A stretch of DNA of 48,327 nt from Myxococcales bacterium (GCA_013297655.1 JAAFHV010000004.1:1-48327), one strand, 5' to 3'. Positions 6,576-15,094 are shown, counted from the first letter of the stretch. Notes: generated by a model from the sequence alone, not told the origin. Numbers and translations: made by a program.

Positions 6576-8960
6576 TTAGTTCCTGAGCGGCTTGTTGTTC
6601 ATGAGCATGAATTGCATGCGTTCTTGGCTCTTCGGCTCGCCGCAGAGGCTCACGAACGCTTCGGCTTCGATGTCGAGGAGCTCCTGCTCGGTGCACTCGT
6701 GCGACGCGCCCGAGATGCCACCGCAGAGAACCTCCGCCACCTTGCCCGCGATCTTCGCGTCGTGCTCGGAGGCGAATCCACCGGCGACGAGCGTGTCGAC
6801 CATCATCTTCAGGGTCGCGATGCCGCTCTCGCCGGGGAGCACGTAGGCCTTCGGCGTGGGCGCGTGATAGCCCGATTCGGCGAGGCCGATCGTGCGCTTC
6901 TTCGCGTCGACGAGGACACGGGCCTTGTCGAACGAGACGCCGTCGGTCTTGCGGAAGAACCCGAGCTGCTTCGCTTCTTCCGCGCTCGTCGCGATCTTGG
7001 CGAGGGCGATGTTCTTGAACGTGTTGGTCACGATCTCGAGGGTGTTGAGCTGAGCGCCCTCGGGCACGCCATCCATGGCGCGCCAGAGCATGTTCAGGTT
7101 GCCCGCGCCGCCGGGGAGGAGGCCGACGCCCACTTCCACGAGGCCCGAGTAGGTCTCTGCCGCGGCCTGCACCGCGGAGCCGCCGAAGCAGAGCTCGAGG
7201 CCGCCACCGAGCGTCATGCCATAAGGCGCGACGACGACGGGAACGGTGGAGTACTTCATGCGCTGAACCGCGCCCTGATACCCCTTTACCATCTTGCGGA
7301 TGTCCTCCCACTGCTGGGAGCCCGCCGCCATGACGACGAGGAAGAGGTTCGCGCCGACGCAGAAGTGCTCGCCTTCGTTGGCGACGACGAGGCCGCGGAA
7401 GTCGGTCTCTGCTTTTTCGACCGCCTGGCCGATCATCGAGATCACGTCCGGATCGATGCTGTTCGCCTTCGTCTTGAACGTGAGGCCGAGGATGCCGTCG
7501 CCCAAGTCCCACGCTTCCGCGCCGTCGTTCTTGAGGACGGGGGAGGTGCCTTTGCGGAGCACCGGGAGCGTGGCGTAGCGGGGGTCCGCCTCGCGCTTGG
7601 AATAGGCACCTTTGACGAGATCGAAGATCGCGCCGTCTTCGCGATAGAACGCGGTCGCGCCGCTCGCCTTCATTTTCAGCACGGACTCGGGGAGCTTCAC
7701 GCCCTCCTTCACCATGCGATCCGTGGTCTCCACGAAGCCGAGGGCGTCCCAGGTCTCGAACGGGCCGAGCTCCCAGTTATATCCCCACTTCATCGCGTCG
7801 TCGATCGCGGTGATGTCGTCCGTGATCTCGCCGATGCGGCGCGCGGAGTAGGCGAGGCTCTTCGAGATGGTCTTCCACGCGAACGCGCCCGCTTTGCCTT
7901 CGTCGGCGACGAGCTTCTTCACCCGCTTCTTGACGTCTTCTTCTTTCGCGATCGCCTTGGTGGCGTTCTTGATCGCGTCGTCGCCGCCCTTGGGGCGGTA
8001 GTCGAGCGTCTTCGGATCGAAGGTAGAAATGCTCTTGTCGGCGCCCTTCTTGTAGAAGCCGCCCTTGGTCTTGTTGCCGAGGATCTTCTTCTCGACCATC
8101 GTGCGAATGAAGGCGGGAATCTCGAACATCTTGCGATCTTCGTCGTTCTCGAGCGCCTTGAAGCAGTTGTCGGCGACGTGGGCGAAGGTGTCCAAGCCGA
8201 CGAGATCCGCGGTGCGGAAGCTCGCGCTCTTGGGGTGGCCCATGGGGGTGCCGGTGATGTTGTCGACGTCCTCGGGGGTGAGGCCGTCTTCGAGCATCTG
8301 GTGGATGGTCGACATCATCGCGTGCACGCCGATGCGGTTGCCGACGAAGTTCGGGGTGTCTTTCCCGAAGACGACGCCCTTGCCGAGCACGTCCTCGCCG
8401 AACTTCTTCACGAACGAGACCACGCCGGGGTCGGTGTCCGGGCCCCACACGATCTCGAGGAGCTTCATGTAGCGGACGGGGTTGAAGAAGTGCATCACGA
8501 GGAAGCGCTTCTTGAAGGCGTCCGAGCGGCCCTTCAGCATGTCGACGATGCGGAGACCGGACGTGTTCGACGCCACGATCGCGTGGGCGGGGACGAGCTT
8601 CTCGAGCTTCTCGAGGAGGGCCTGCTTCACGTCGATGCGCTCGAGCACGGCCTCGATGACGAGATCGCAGGTCGCGACCTTGGCGAGGTCGTCGTCGGTG
8701 TTGCCGACGGTGACGAGGCGCGCGTTCTGCTTGTGGAAGAACGCGGCGGGGCGCGCCTTGAGGGCCTTGTCGAGCCCTCCCGCGGCGAACGCGTTGCGTG
8801 CGCGGGCGTTGGGCATCGGGGCCTTGTCCGCATCTTTGAGATCGGGGGGGACGATGTCGAGGAGGAGGACCTCGATACCGGCGTTGGCGAAGTGGGCGGC
8901 GATGCCTTGCCCCATGACGCCCGCGCCGATGACACACGCGCGGCGAATCGGTTTGTTCAT
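6576..8960 (-). CDS. fadN: 3-hydroxyacyl-CoA dehydrogenase / enoyl-CoA hydratase
   Basis: A 794-residue bifunctional beta-oxidation enzyme. The dehydrogenase comes first: an NAD-binding Rossmann motif ACVIGAGVMGQGIAAHFANAG (residues 8-28), then HFFNPVRYMKLLEIV and helical dehydrogenase domains. A crotonase/enoyl-CoA hydratase domain lies in the C-terminal third, with GGGLELCFGGSAVQAAA and GVGLLPGGAGN. This order (dehydrogenase then hydratase) matches Bacillus FadN rather than E. coli FadB, where the hydratase is N-terminal. The ATG at 8960 is chosen because the Rossmann fold starts just after it and a GAGGA sequence precedes it. It is the first gene of the operon with the thiolase. No acyl-CoA dehydrogenase or regulator is adjacent. 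Confidence 0.92.
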   Translation of the reverse strand: MNKPIRRACVIGAGVMGQGIAAHFANAGIEVLLLDIVPPDLKDADKAPMPNARARNAFAAGGLDKALKARPAAFFHKQNARLVTVGNTDDDLAKVATCDLVIEAVLERIDVKQALLEKLEKLVPAHAIVASNTSGLRIVDMLKGRSDAFKKRFLVMHFFNPVRYMKLLEIVWGPDTDPGVVSFVKKFGEDVLGKGVVFGKDTPNFVGNRIGVHAMMSTIHQMLEDGLTPEDVDNITGTPMGHPKSASFRTADLVGLDTFAHVADNCFKALENDEDRKMFEIPAFIRTMVEKKILGNKTKGGFYKKGADKSISTFDPKTLDYRPKGGDDAIKNATKAIAKEEDVKKRVKKLVADEGKAGAFAWKTISKSLAYSARRIGEITDDITAIDDAMKWGYNWELGPFETWDALGFVETTDRMVKEGVKLPESVLKMKASGATAFYREDGAIFDLVKGAYSKREADPRYATLPVLRKGTSPVLKNDGAEAWDLGDGILGLTFKTKANSIDPDVISMIGQAVEKAETDFRGLVVANEGEHFCVGANLFLVVMAAGSQQWEDIRKMVKGYQGAVQRMKYSTVPVVVAPYGMTLGGGLELCFGGSAVQAAAETYSGLVEVGVGLLPGGAGNLNMLWRAMDGVPEGAQLNTLEIVTNTFKNIALAKIATSAEEAKQLGFFRKTDGVSFDKARVLVDAKKRTIGLAESGYHAPTPKAYVLPGESGIATLKMMVDTLVAGGFASEHDAKIAGKVAEVLCGGISGASHECTEQELLDIEAEAFVSLCGEPKSQERMQFMLMNNKPLRN

Positions 8961-9551
8961 GAACGCATCCTCGGGATGATGACCGCCCGCACGGCGCGAG
9001 CGGCGGGGGAAGTGAACCGCCATTCAGTCGCGAGCGCAAGGCGCGCAGGCAAAAAATGTCTCCACGCGGTACCGCTGGGAAAAATAGCCCGATCGTGACG
9101 TTTCGACGGCGCGAAATCTTCGCGGTCGCGCGCAACGTGGTGCCGCGCCGTCACGGGATCGTCGTGCGCTCCGGGCTCGCCCCGCTTCCGGGCCTCCGCC
9201 GCGTTCGATCACGATGGCCTCACGAGGCGAGCCGCTCGCGCGCCCGAGCCTCTGGATGCGAGCTCGAGGCACGAACCACGAACCACGGCCGAGCGTTCGT
9301 GAGCTTCGGATCGTCGCCCGCGACCGCGCGCGAGCGACACGGCGCTCGTCGAAGAGCAACCCCACGTCGGCCGCTCGCTCGCGAGAGACGCTACGGAGGC
9401 TCCGCCGAGAGCGGAAAAGAACGCGTGCGACGACCCACGTTCGAAGGCGCTGGCCCCCAGCAGGCGCAACTCGGCACACGGGCGTCACGATTCATTCGCT
9501 GGCGCTCGAATGTCCCTCGACGACTGCCCATTTGCGGTGAAGGCTCCGCGT
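8961..9551. other. 591-bp intergenic region upstream of fadN
   Basis: It separates the divergent fadN operon and zinc-ribbon gene. The reading frames here are arginine-rich and look like random high-GC sequence, so I call no gene. A GAGGA ribosome-binding sequence precedes fadN and GAAGG (9539-9543) precedes the zinc-ribbon start. I could not find a convincing operator or promoter. Confidence 0.5.
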
Positions 9552-9947
9552 ATGGCACTCACGCTTTGCGCAGTCTGCGCTCGTCACGTTCGAACCTCCG
9601 ATGCTCAATGCCCGTTCTGCGGGAGCACACGCGACGCCGCGTTGCCTACGCCCCTCTCGCGCGCCACGCGCGCCGCGCTCGTCTTCGGGAGCGCGACGAT
9701 GGTGGTCGCCGGTATGGCGTGCGGCGGCTCGGTCGACGACAAGGCCGACGGAGGGAGCACCGAGGCCGACGCGGCCGCCTCCGCGACGGCGACCTCGACC
9801 TCCACCAACGTCGCCCCGCCCTACGGCTCGCCCCCGATCGACGCTGGCTCCGACACGTCCGCCGTCGCGATGTACGGCGCGCCGCCGCCCGACGCGAGCG
9901 CCGTCCCGGCCTATGGGCTCCCCGCCCCGGACGCGAGCCGCGACTGA
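9552..9947 (+). CDS. Zinc-ribbon protein with membrane segment
   Basis: A 131-residue protein. The N-terminus is a zinc ribbon of the CxxC-x10-CxxC kind (Cys 6, 9, 20 and 23, with a CPFCGS knuckle). A hydrophobic helix follows, ending in VAGMAC. The remainder is low-complexity Ala/Asp/Pro/Thr with repeated YG-P-PDA units (YGSPPIDA, YGAPPPDA, YGLPAPDA). The ATG at 9552 is preceded by GAAGG at 8 nt; an upstream in-frame ATG at 9510 lacks a ribosome-binding site. It is followed by a strong terminator, so it is monocistronic. The ribbon would face the cytoplasm and the tail the periplasm if the helix is a simple anchor. The function is unknown. Confidence 0.65.
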   Translation: MALTLCAVCARHVRTSDAQCPFCGSTRDAALPTPLSRATRAALVFGSATMVVAGMACGGSVDDKADGGSTEADAAASATATSTSTNVAPPYGSPPIDAGSDTSAVAMYGAPPPDASAVPAYGLPAPDASRD

Positions 9948-9975
9948 CCAGCATCGCGAGAACGCCTCGTGCGAT

Positions 9976-10013
9976 GGGCCGCGGACGACGTCGTTCGCGG
10001 CCCTTCACTTTTT
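9976..10013 (+). terminator. Intrinsic terminator after the zinc-ribbon gene
   Basis: GGGCCGCG (9976-9983) pairs with CGCGGCCC (9996-10003). The intervening ACGACGTCGT is itself palindromic, extending the stem almost to the tip. A TTTTT run follows at 10009-10013. It lies in the convergent gap with the LysR gene. Confidence 0.7.
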
Positions 10014-10065
10014 AGCGCGGTCCGCGCGACCGAGGGCGAACGTGGGGTCTCGAACGTCTCCGAGA

Positions 10066-10989
10066 CTACCGGTTATCGCCCGCGACGGGCGCGCCTGTCG
10101 CGGCGAAGGACTCGACGAGGAACTTCACGAACGCCCGCACGTGGGCGGAGGTGGCGCGCGACGCGGTGGTGAGCGCATGAACGAGCGGGCCCTCGGCGGC
10201 GAACGCGGGAAGGAGCTCGACGACCGTGCCATCGCGGAGCGCATCCGAGACCATGAAATCGAGCACCTGACACACACCGAGCCCCGACGCGGCCGCCGCG
10301 AGCAGGTGCTGGCCATGATCGACGAGCAGATTGCCACTCACGGCCTCGGCCCGCACGCGGTCGCCGTCGACGAACGTGAAGTCGCGCGGTTTCCCGCTCG
10401 GCGCGACGAAACGAAGGCAATTATGGCTCTCCAAATCGACCGGGCGCCTCGGCGCGGGCCTTCGCGCGAGGTAGCTCGGGGAAGCGACGGTGACCCAGCG
10501 TGTGCGGCGGAGGAGGCGCGCTATCGACGTGGAGTCTGGCAGCGGGCCCATGCGAATGGCCACGTCGTAGCTCTCGTCCAGGCGCGCGACACGATCGCTC
10601 ACGTTCAATCGATACGTGAGCCGCGGGTGGCGCGCCGATAGCGAGACGAGGTTCGGGACGACGAACGGCGCGAGGATGAACGGGAGCGTGACCGCGACCT
10701 CCCCGCGCGGCTCGCGGCGCGTGCCCTCCACCGCCGCTCGTGCGCCCTGCACGCCGAGCACGGCAGGCTGGCAGCGGGTGAAGAGCTCCTCCCCTTCGCG
10801 GGTGAGGGCGACCGACCGTGAGCTCCGGTCGAGGAGCCGCACCCCGAGGTCGTCCTCGAGCTTTCGCACCGCTTTGCTCACCGCCGCAGTGGTGACCCCC
10901 AGGCTCGCCGCCGCTTGCCCGAAGCTTCGCTCCTCCGCGACACGAACGAACGGGAGGATTCCAACGAACAAGTCGGACCGGACCTTCAT
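10066..10989 (-). CDS. LysR-family transcriptional regulator
   Basis: A 307-residue LTTR. The N-terminal winged helix-turn-helix is typical: FVRVAEERSFGQAAASLGVTTAAVSKAVRKLEDDLGVRLLDRSSRSVALTREG within the first 70 residues. A periplasmic-binding-like effector domain follows. The ATG at 10989 is used; an in-frame TTG sits 6 nt upstream. The gene is divergent from the F420/NADP-type reductase with 90 bp between starts, the classic arrangement in which an LTTR controls its neighbour and itself. A dyad in the gap is the likely operator. The inducer is unknown. Confidence 0.92.
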   Translation of the reverse strand: MKVRSDLFVGILPFVRVAEERSFGQAAASLGVTTAAVSKAVRKLEDDLGVRLLDRSSRSVALTREGEELFTRCQPAVLGVQGARAAVEGTRREPRGEVAVTLPFILAPFVVPNLVSLSARHPRLTYRLNVSDRVARLDESYDVAIRMGPLPDSTSIARLLRRTRWVTVASPSYLARRPAPRRPVDLESHNCLRFVAPSGKPRDFTFVDGDRVRAEAVSGNLLVDHGQHLLAAAASGLGVCQVLDFMVSDALRDGTVVELLPAFAAEGPLVHALTTASRATSAHVRAFVKFLVESFAATGAPVAGDNR

Positions 10990-11011
10990 CGTCAACTTCT
11001 GCTCAACGATA

Positions 11012-11037
11012 GGTTGCCCTCGACGTCGTGGTCAACC
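11012..11037. promoter_or_regulatory. Dyad, probable LysR operator
   Basis: A 26-bp dyad with outer arms GGTTG (11012-11016) and CAACC (11033-11037) around a perfectly palindromic core CGACGTCG (11021-11028); both share the same centre. Of 26 positions, 22 are symmetric. It sits in the 90-bp gap between the divergent LysR and reductase genes. Confidence 0.5.
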
Positions 11038-11079
11038 GCGGGCGCGCTTCTTAGGCTTGTTCGCGAGGAGATGACACAC

Positions 11080-11769
11080 ATGAAGATCGGTATTCTCGGC
11101 TCCGGTATCGTCGCCAAGACCATCGCAGGGAAGCTCGCTTCGCTCGGGCACGCGGTAAAGCTCGGGACGCGCGATCCACGAGCGACCCTCGCGCGGAGCG
11201 AGCCGGACATGGCCGGTGGCCCGCCGCTTCGAACCTGGCTCGAGACGCGGCCCGAGATCACGCTCGTCCCCTTCTCGGAGGCCGCCGCGCACGGAGAGTG
11301 GGTCGTGAACGCGCTCTCCGGCGAAGGCTCCCTCCCTGCCCTCGCGCTCGCGGGCGAAGCGAACCTCGCGTCGAAGGTGCTCCTCGACATCTCGAACCCC
11401 TTGGATTTCTCCCGTGGAATGCCTCCGTCGCTCACGGTCGCGAACACCGACTCGCTCGGCGAGAGCATCCAACGCGCGTACCCGAGGACGAAGGTCGTGA
11501 AGACGCTGAACACCGTGAACGCCTTCTTGATGGTCGAGCCGGGGCAGCTCGCTGGCGGCGACCACACCATGTTCGTGTGCGGTGACGACGCGCCGAGCAA
11601 GGCCGAGGTCACCCGCCTCCTCAAGGAAGGGTTCGGGTGGAAAGAGGTCATCGACCTCGGCGACCTGTCGAACGCGCGCGCGACCGAGATGTACGTGGTC
11701 CTCTGGGCACGGCTCTACGGCGCGACGAAGGACCCGATGTTCAACGTGAAGGTCGTACGCGCGACCTGA
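11080..11769 (+). CDS. NADPH-dependent F420 reductase-like oxidoreductase
   Basis: A 229-residue protein of the F420_oxidored (NADP-dependent) family. The N-terminus is a Rossmann motif MKIGILGSGIVAKTIAGKL followed by GTRDP, in which the arginine after the second strand fits NADP preference. Further motifs are VVNALSGEG, DISNPLDF and TLNTVNAFLM. The ATG at 11080 has GAGGAG 9 nt upstream (11065-11070); the ATG at 11071 would leave no spacing. Many family members in organisms without F420 act on other substrates, so the cofactor is uncertain. Likely control by the divergent LysR gene is inferred from position. Confidence 0.85.
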   Translation: MKIGILGSGIVAKTIAGKLASLGHAVKLGTRDPRATLARSEPDMAGGPPLRTWLETRPEITLVPFSEAAAHGEWVVNALSGEGSLPALALAGEANLASKVLLDISNPLDFSRGMPPSLTVANTDSLGESIQRAYPRTKVVKTLNTVNAFLMVEPGQLAGGDHTMFVCGDDAPSKAEVTRLLKEGFGWKEVIDLGDLSNARATEMYVVLWARLYGATKDPMFNVKVVRAT

Positions 11770-11770
11770 C

Positions 11771-11807
11771 GCCGAGACCACGGCGGGCTCCCGAGCGCCG
11801 TCTCGGC
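11771..11807 (+). terminator. Hairpin after the reductase gene
   Basis: A perfect 8-bp stem GCCGAGAC / GTCTCGGC immediately after the stop, with a 21-nt GC-rich loop. No T-run follows, so it may be a weak terminator or an mRNA 3' stabiliser. Confidence 0.35.
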
Positions 11808-11839
11808 ACGAAAGGAGCGTTCCACGGGCGGATTTTCTA

Positions 11840-14077
11840 ATGCCGTGCGATGCTCCTGGCGTGCCTTTTCGTGCTCGTGTCGCCCTCGTCGACGTCGCCG
11901 GCTCCGCCGAGCTCCTGGCGGCGACGTTGCGCTCCCTCGGCGCGGACGTCACGTGCGACGAGCTCTCGCGGCTGACGGCCCCCCTCGACGTCCTCGTCGT
12001 CGGCGGAAGCACCAGCGAGCGCGTCGATGCGCACGCCGCGGCGCCTTCGCTCGGCGGCCCCCTGGTCGTCGAGACTGCCCACGACGAAGCGAGCGCCGAG
12101 GCGGCGTTCGCGCGCGGCGCCGACGACGTCATCGCGACCGTGAGCGAAGGCCGAATCGCCGCGATCTTGCGACATGCCGCCCGCCTCCGGAGCGCGTCGA
12201 TCTCGCCCGCGAACGCGAACGCGAACGCGAACGCGTTAGAGGGACGAGCCGAGACCTTGCTCGCCAACGTGTCCGACCTCGTCGCGAACGTGAGCGCGTC
12301 GAACGTGGTCACGTACATGAACCGCGAGGGGGAGACCGGCGCCGGCGGGGTCGGCTGCGTCGTGCTCGATCTCTTCCCGCACGACTACCGCGCGCTCGTG
12401 CAGACGACCCTCGCGGCGGCGCGTTCGGGCGGCAATATCCGCACGTTCGACGTCAGGCTCGTGGGTCGCACCTTTCACGTGCGCGCGGTTCCCCTCGGAG
12501 GAGGCGAGCTCACCCTCATCGCGAGCGACGAGACGGAGGTCTCCGACGTGCTCGAGCGCCTCGGCGACAGCGAGGCGCGCGCGGGCGCGATCGTGGCGGC
12601 GATGCCGGACCTCGTCTTCCGTATGACGGAGGACTCTATTTTTCTCGAGGTTCATGCCCCCGAGAACACCTTCCTGCTGGTGCCGGCGCACGAGATCCCT
12701 GGGCAGCCGGTGGGCGCGCTCCTCCCGCGCGAGGTGGCCGACCTGGTCGTGCCGGCGGTCGCGCGCGCGGTGCGACAGCGCACGACCGAGCTCGTCACGT
12801 ACGAGCTCGACATCCAAGGCGCGCGCCTCTCGTACGAAGCGCGCATCGTGCCCGTCGGACGCGACCAAGTGCTCGCGATCGTGCGGAACATGACCGAGTA
12901 CAACGAGCGGCGGGAGCGCCTCGCGCTCGCCGATCGCCTCGCCTCCCTCGGCACGATGGCCGCCGGCGTCGCGCACGAGATCAACGGGCCGCTCACCTTC
13001 GTGATGCTCGGTCTGGAGTGGCTGGAGCAGCGGGTCGACAAGCTCGACGTGCCCGGCGCCGAGCCCACCGCGAGCGCGCGGGAGCGGCTCCGCGCCATCC
13101 TCGACGGCGTCGTACGGATTCAGCGAATCGTCCGTGATCTCAAGGGATTTACGCGCAAGGACGACCCCGAGGGCGCGGCCGACGTGGCCTCGGCGCTCGA
13201 CGGCGCGCTTCGCCTCGTCTCGGTCGAGCTCCGCTACCGGGGCCGCGTCGAGCGACGCTACGATCCGGTGCCGCTCGTCAAAGGGAGCGCAGTCCGCCTC
13301 GGCCAAGTGTTCTCCAACTTGATCGTGAACGCGGCGCATTCCCTCTCGGAGGACCCGACCGCCGAGAGCGTCGTCACTCTCCGCACGTTCGTCGCCGGGG
13401 ACGGGAGGGTCGCGATCGAGGTGGCGGACACGGGCCGCGGCATTCCCCAGGAGCACCTCCTCCATCTCTTCGAGCCGTTCTTCACGACCAAGCCCGTCGG
13501 CCAAGGCACCGGGCTCGGGCTGTGGGTTTGTCACGAGATCGTGAAGGAGCTCGGAGGAGAGCTCGTGGTCGAGAGCGAGGTGGGCAAAGGGAGCACGTTC
13601 CGCGTTCTCCTCCCTCCCGCGAGCGCGGCCGACATCGTGGCCAGCTCCGGAGCGCCGATCGTCGCGCCGCCGCCGCCGTTGCCGCCGCGAGCGCGCATCC
13701 TCGTGATCGACGACGAGCCGAACCTCGCGAAGACGCTCGCGATCCTCCTCGACGAGCACGTCGTCGAGATCGCGATCGGCGGCGCGGCGGGGCTCGCGCG
13801 CCTCGAGCGCGACACCGAGATCGACCTCGTCTTGTGCGATCTCATGATGCCGCAGATCACGGGGATGGACGTCTACGCGGAGGTGTGCGCGCGCTGGCCC
13901 GCGCTCGCGAGCCGCTTCGCGTTCATGACCGGCGGCGCCTTCACGCCTCGCGCGCGCGAGTTCATCGAGACGTGCGGTCGACCGCACCTCGAGAAGCCGT
14001 TTCGCGCCGAGGACGTGCGCGCCCTGCTGCGCGACGAGGCCCTCCGCTACGCCGAGGAGCGCGCCGGAAAGAGGTAG
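11840..14077 (+). CDS. Hybrid sensor histidine kinase with N-terminal pseudo-receiver
   Basis: A 745-residue cytoplasmic hybrid kinase with no membrane span. Residues 11-115 look like a receiver fold (RARVALVDVAG, DVLVVGGSTSE) but lack the phospho-acceptor aspartate after strand 3, so it is probably a degenerate receiver. Two PAS-like regions follow (about 135-235 and 245-350). HisKA has MAAGVAHEINGPLTFVM with H379. The HATPase has the N-box NLIVNAAH, DTGRGIP and GTGLGLW. A C-terminal receiver (about 618-735) has DD, the acceptor D667 in LVLCDLMMP, MTGG and K719. An ATG and a nearby GTG (11861) are both possible starts. A hexanucleotide repeat codes for an Ala-Asn linker near 125. Confidence 0.88.
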   Translation: MPCDAPGVPFRARVALVDVAGSAELLAATLRSLGADVTCDELSRLTAPLDVLVVGGSTSERVDAHAAAPSLGGPLVVETAHDEASAEAAFARGADDVIATVSEGRIAAILRHAARLRSASISPANANANANALEGRAETLLANVSDLVANVSASNVVTYMNREGETGAGGVGCVVLDLFPHDYRALVQTTLAAARSGGNIRTFDVRLVGRTFHVRAVPLGGGELTLIASDETEVSDVLERLGDSEARAGAIVAAMPDLVFRMTEDSIFLEVHAPENTFLLVPAHEIPGQPVGALLPREVADLVVPAVARAVRQRTTELVTYELDIQGARLSYEARIVPVGRDQVLAIVRNMTEYNERRERLALADRLASLGTMAAGVAHEINGPLTFVMLGLEWLEQRVDKLDVPGAEPTASARERLRAILDGVVRIQRIVRDLKGFTRKDDPEGAADVASALDGALRLVSVELRYRGRVERRYDPVPLVKGSAVRLGQVFSNLIVNAAHSLSEDPTAESVVTLRTFVAGDGRVAIEVADTGRGIPQEHLLHLFEPFFTTKPVGQGTGLGLWVCHEIVKELGGELVVESEVGKGSTFRVLLPPASAADIVASSGAPIVAPPPPLPPRARILVIDDEPNLAKTLAILLDEHVVEIAIGGAAGLARLERDTEIDLVLCDLMMPQITGMDVYAEVCARWPALASRFAFMTGGAFTPRAREFIETCGRPHLEKPFRAEDVRALLRDEALRYAEERAGKR
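12209..12235 (+). repeat. Hexanucleotide microsatellite (GCGAAC)4.5
   Basis: Twenty-seven bases of perfect GCGAAC repeat inside the hybrid kinase gene, coding for alternating Ala-Asn between the pseudo-receiver and first PAS region. Changes in copy number would stay in frame and alter linker length only. Confidence 0.85.
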
Positions 14078-14162
14078 TCTCGTGCGGCCATCTGCCACGA
14101 GCGGGGTGACAGCACAGGCGTTGATTCGCCTACGATCGTGCGGAACGTGCAATGATCGCGGG

Positions 14163-14942
14163 GTGACAGGAGCGCCGTTTACGTTCGGTCCTCGCGCCAT
14201 CCTCGCCGGGGCCGCCCTCGCGGCGTGCGCGCTCGCTCCACCTTCGGCGCACGCCGAAGACGCGACAAGCACGAGCACGAGCACGAGCCCCTACCACTTC
14301 AAGGCGACGCTCGATCTCCCGCTCGTGCTCGTGAGCGCCGCCGGCGCGCTGACGGCGTTCGTCCCGCGCGAGCCAGCCCCGTGCATGCCCGACTGCACAC
14401 CGCCCGCGCGCATGCTCGGCATCGACGAGCGGGTGCTCGGCAACTACTCCACCGGCGCGCACTCGGCGGCGAACGTGATGGTCTTTTCGCTGCTGCTCGC
14501 GCCGCACGCCGTGAACCTCGTCGCGACCGGCGGCAAAGACGGCGCGTGGTTCGAGGACCTCGTCATCACGGGGGAGAGCGTGCTCCTCGCGCAGGCCCTC
14601 ACCCAGGTCGTCAAGTCGGCGACCGATCGGTACGCCCCCATCGTCTACGACCCTGGCGTCCCGCTCGAAGAGCGCACCAGCGCCGACGCGCTCGGCAGCT
14701 TCTGGTCGGGCCACACCGCCACCGCGTTCTCGGCCGCGACGTCGTTCGCGGTCTCTTATTGGCTGCGCCACCCGCGTGATCCGTGGCGCTTCGTGGTGAC
14801 GGCGGGGATGGAGTCGGCCGCGCTCTGCGTCGGCCTCCTCAAGATACGTGCAGGATACCACTATCCGACGGACATCGCGGCGGGCGCGGCGGCCGGCATC
14901 GGCGTGGGCCTCCTCGTGCCGATGCTCCACACCACGTTCTGA
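14163..14942 (+). CDS. PAP2-family phosphatase-like protein, altered active site
   Basis: About 259 residues from a GTG that gives a clean signal peptide ending PPSAHA. The body has membrane helices and the PAP2 motifs: SFWSGHTATAF (SGH at 182-184) and IRAGYHYPTDIAAG (R229, H233, D237). The first motif, normally K-x6-RP, reads KSATDRYAP, so the arginine next to proline is alanine (158), although the lysine (151) is kept. PAP2 enzymes remove phosphate from lipids such as phosphatidate or undecaprenyl diphosphate; here activity may be changed. The start is uncertain: an in-frame GTG at 14082 also exists. The gene follows the hybrid kinase by 85 bp. Confidence 0.8.
   Translation: MTGAPFTFGPRAILAGAALAACALAPPSAHAEDATSTSTSTSPYHFKATLDLPLVLVSAAGALTAFVPREPAPCMPDCTPPARMLGIDERVLGNYSTGAHSAANVMVFSLLLAPHAVNLVATGGKDGAWFEDLVITGESVLLAQALTQVVKSATDRYAPIVYDPGVPLEERTSADALGSFWSGHTATAFSAATSFAVSYWLRHPRDPWRFVVTAGMESAALCVGLLKIRAGYHYPTDIAAGAAAGIGVGLLVPMLHTTF
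14268..14288 (+). repeat. Hexanucleotide repeat (AGCACG)3.5
   Basis: A short perfect AGCACG repeat just after the predicted signal-peptide cleavage site of the PAP2-like protein, coding for a Thr-Ser run. It is in frame. Confidence 0.7.
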
Positions 14943-14973
14943 GCGCGCGGACGCCAGGCAGAGAGCTCGCGAG

Positions 14974-15009
14974 CGTGCCAAAGTGGGCCGTGCCAAGGTG
15001 TGACGTGCC
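14974..15009 (+). promoter_or_regulatory. Three 15-bp-phased CGTGCC repeats, candidate activator sites
   Basis: CGTGCC occurs at 14974, 14989 and 15004, exactly 15 bp apart. The first two extend to CGTGCCAA-GTG. They lie about 70-105 bp upstream of the start predicted from the sigma-54 promoter at 15052, the usual location for enhancer-binding-protein sites. The function is inferred. Confidence 0.4.
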
Positions 15010-15051
15010 GCGAAATAGCGTAAATTGCCGAGGAACGCGCGAATCGGCGCG

Positions 15052-15067
15052 TGGCACGGCACCTGCT
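15052..15067 (+). promoter_or_regulatory. Sigma-54 (RpoN) promoter, near consensus
   Basis: The sequence TGGCACGGCACCTGCT matches TGGCACG-N4-TTGCW at all but one defined position, with the invariant GG and GC separated by exactly 10 bp. Transcription would start near 15077, leaving a short leader that carries AAGGAG (15080-15085) 9 nt before the ATG at 15095. Confidence 0.65.
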
Positions 15068-15094
15068 TTAAGGGTGAGCAAGGAGATTCGACAC

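Noticed and set aside
9024-9488. Arginine-rich reading frame on the minus strand upstream of fadN
   Set aside because: It has an extreme Arg/Ser composition and no motif, and it matches the random frames expected in high-GC intergenic DNA.
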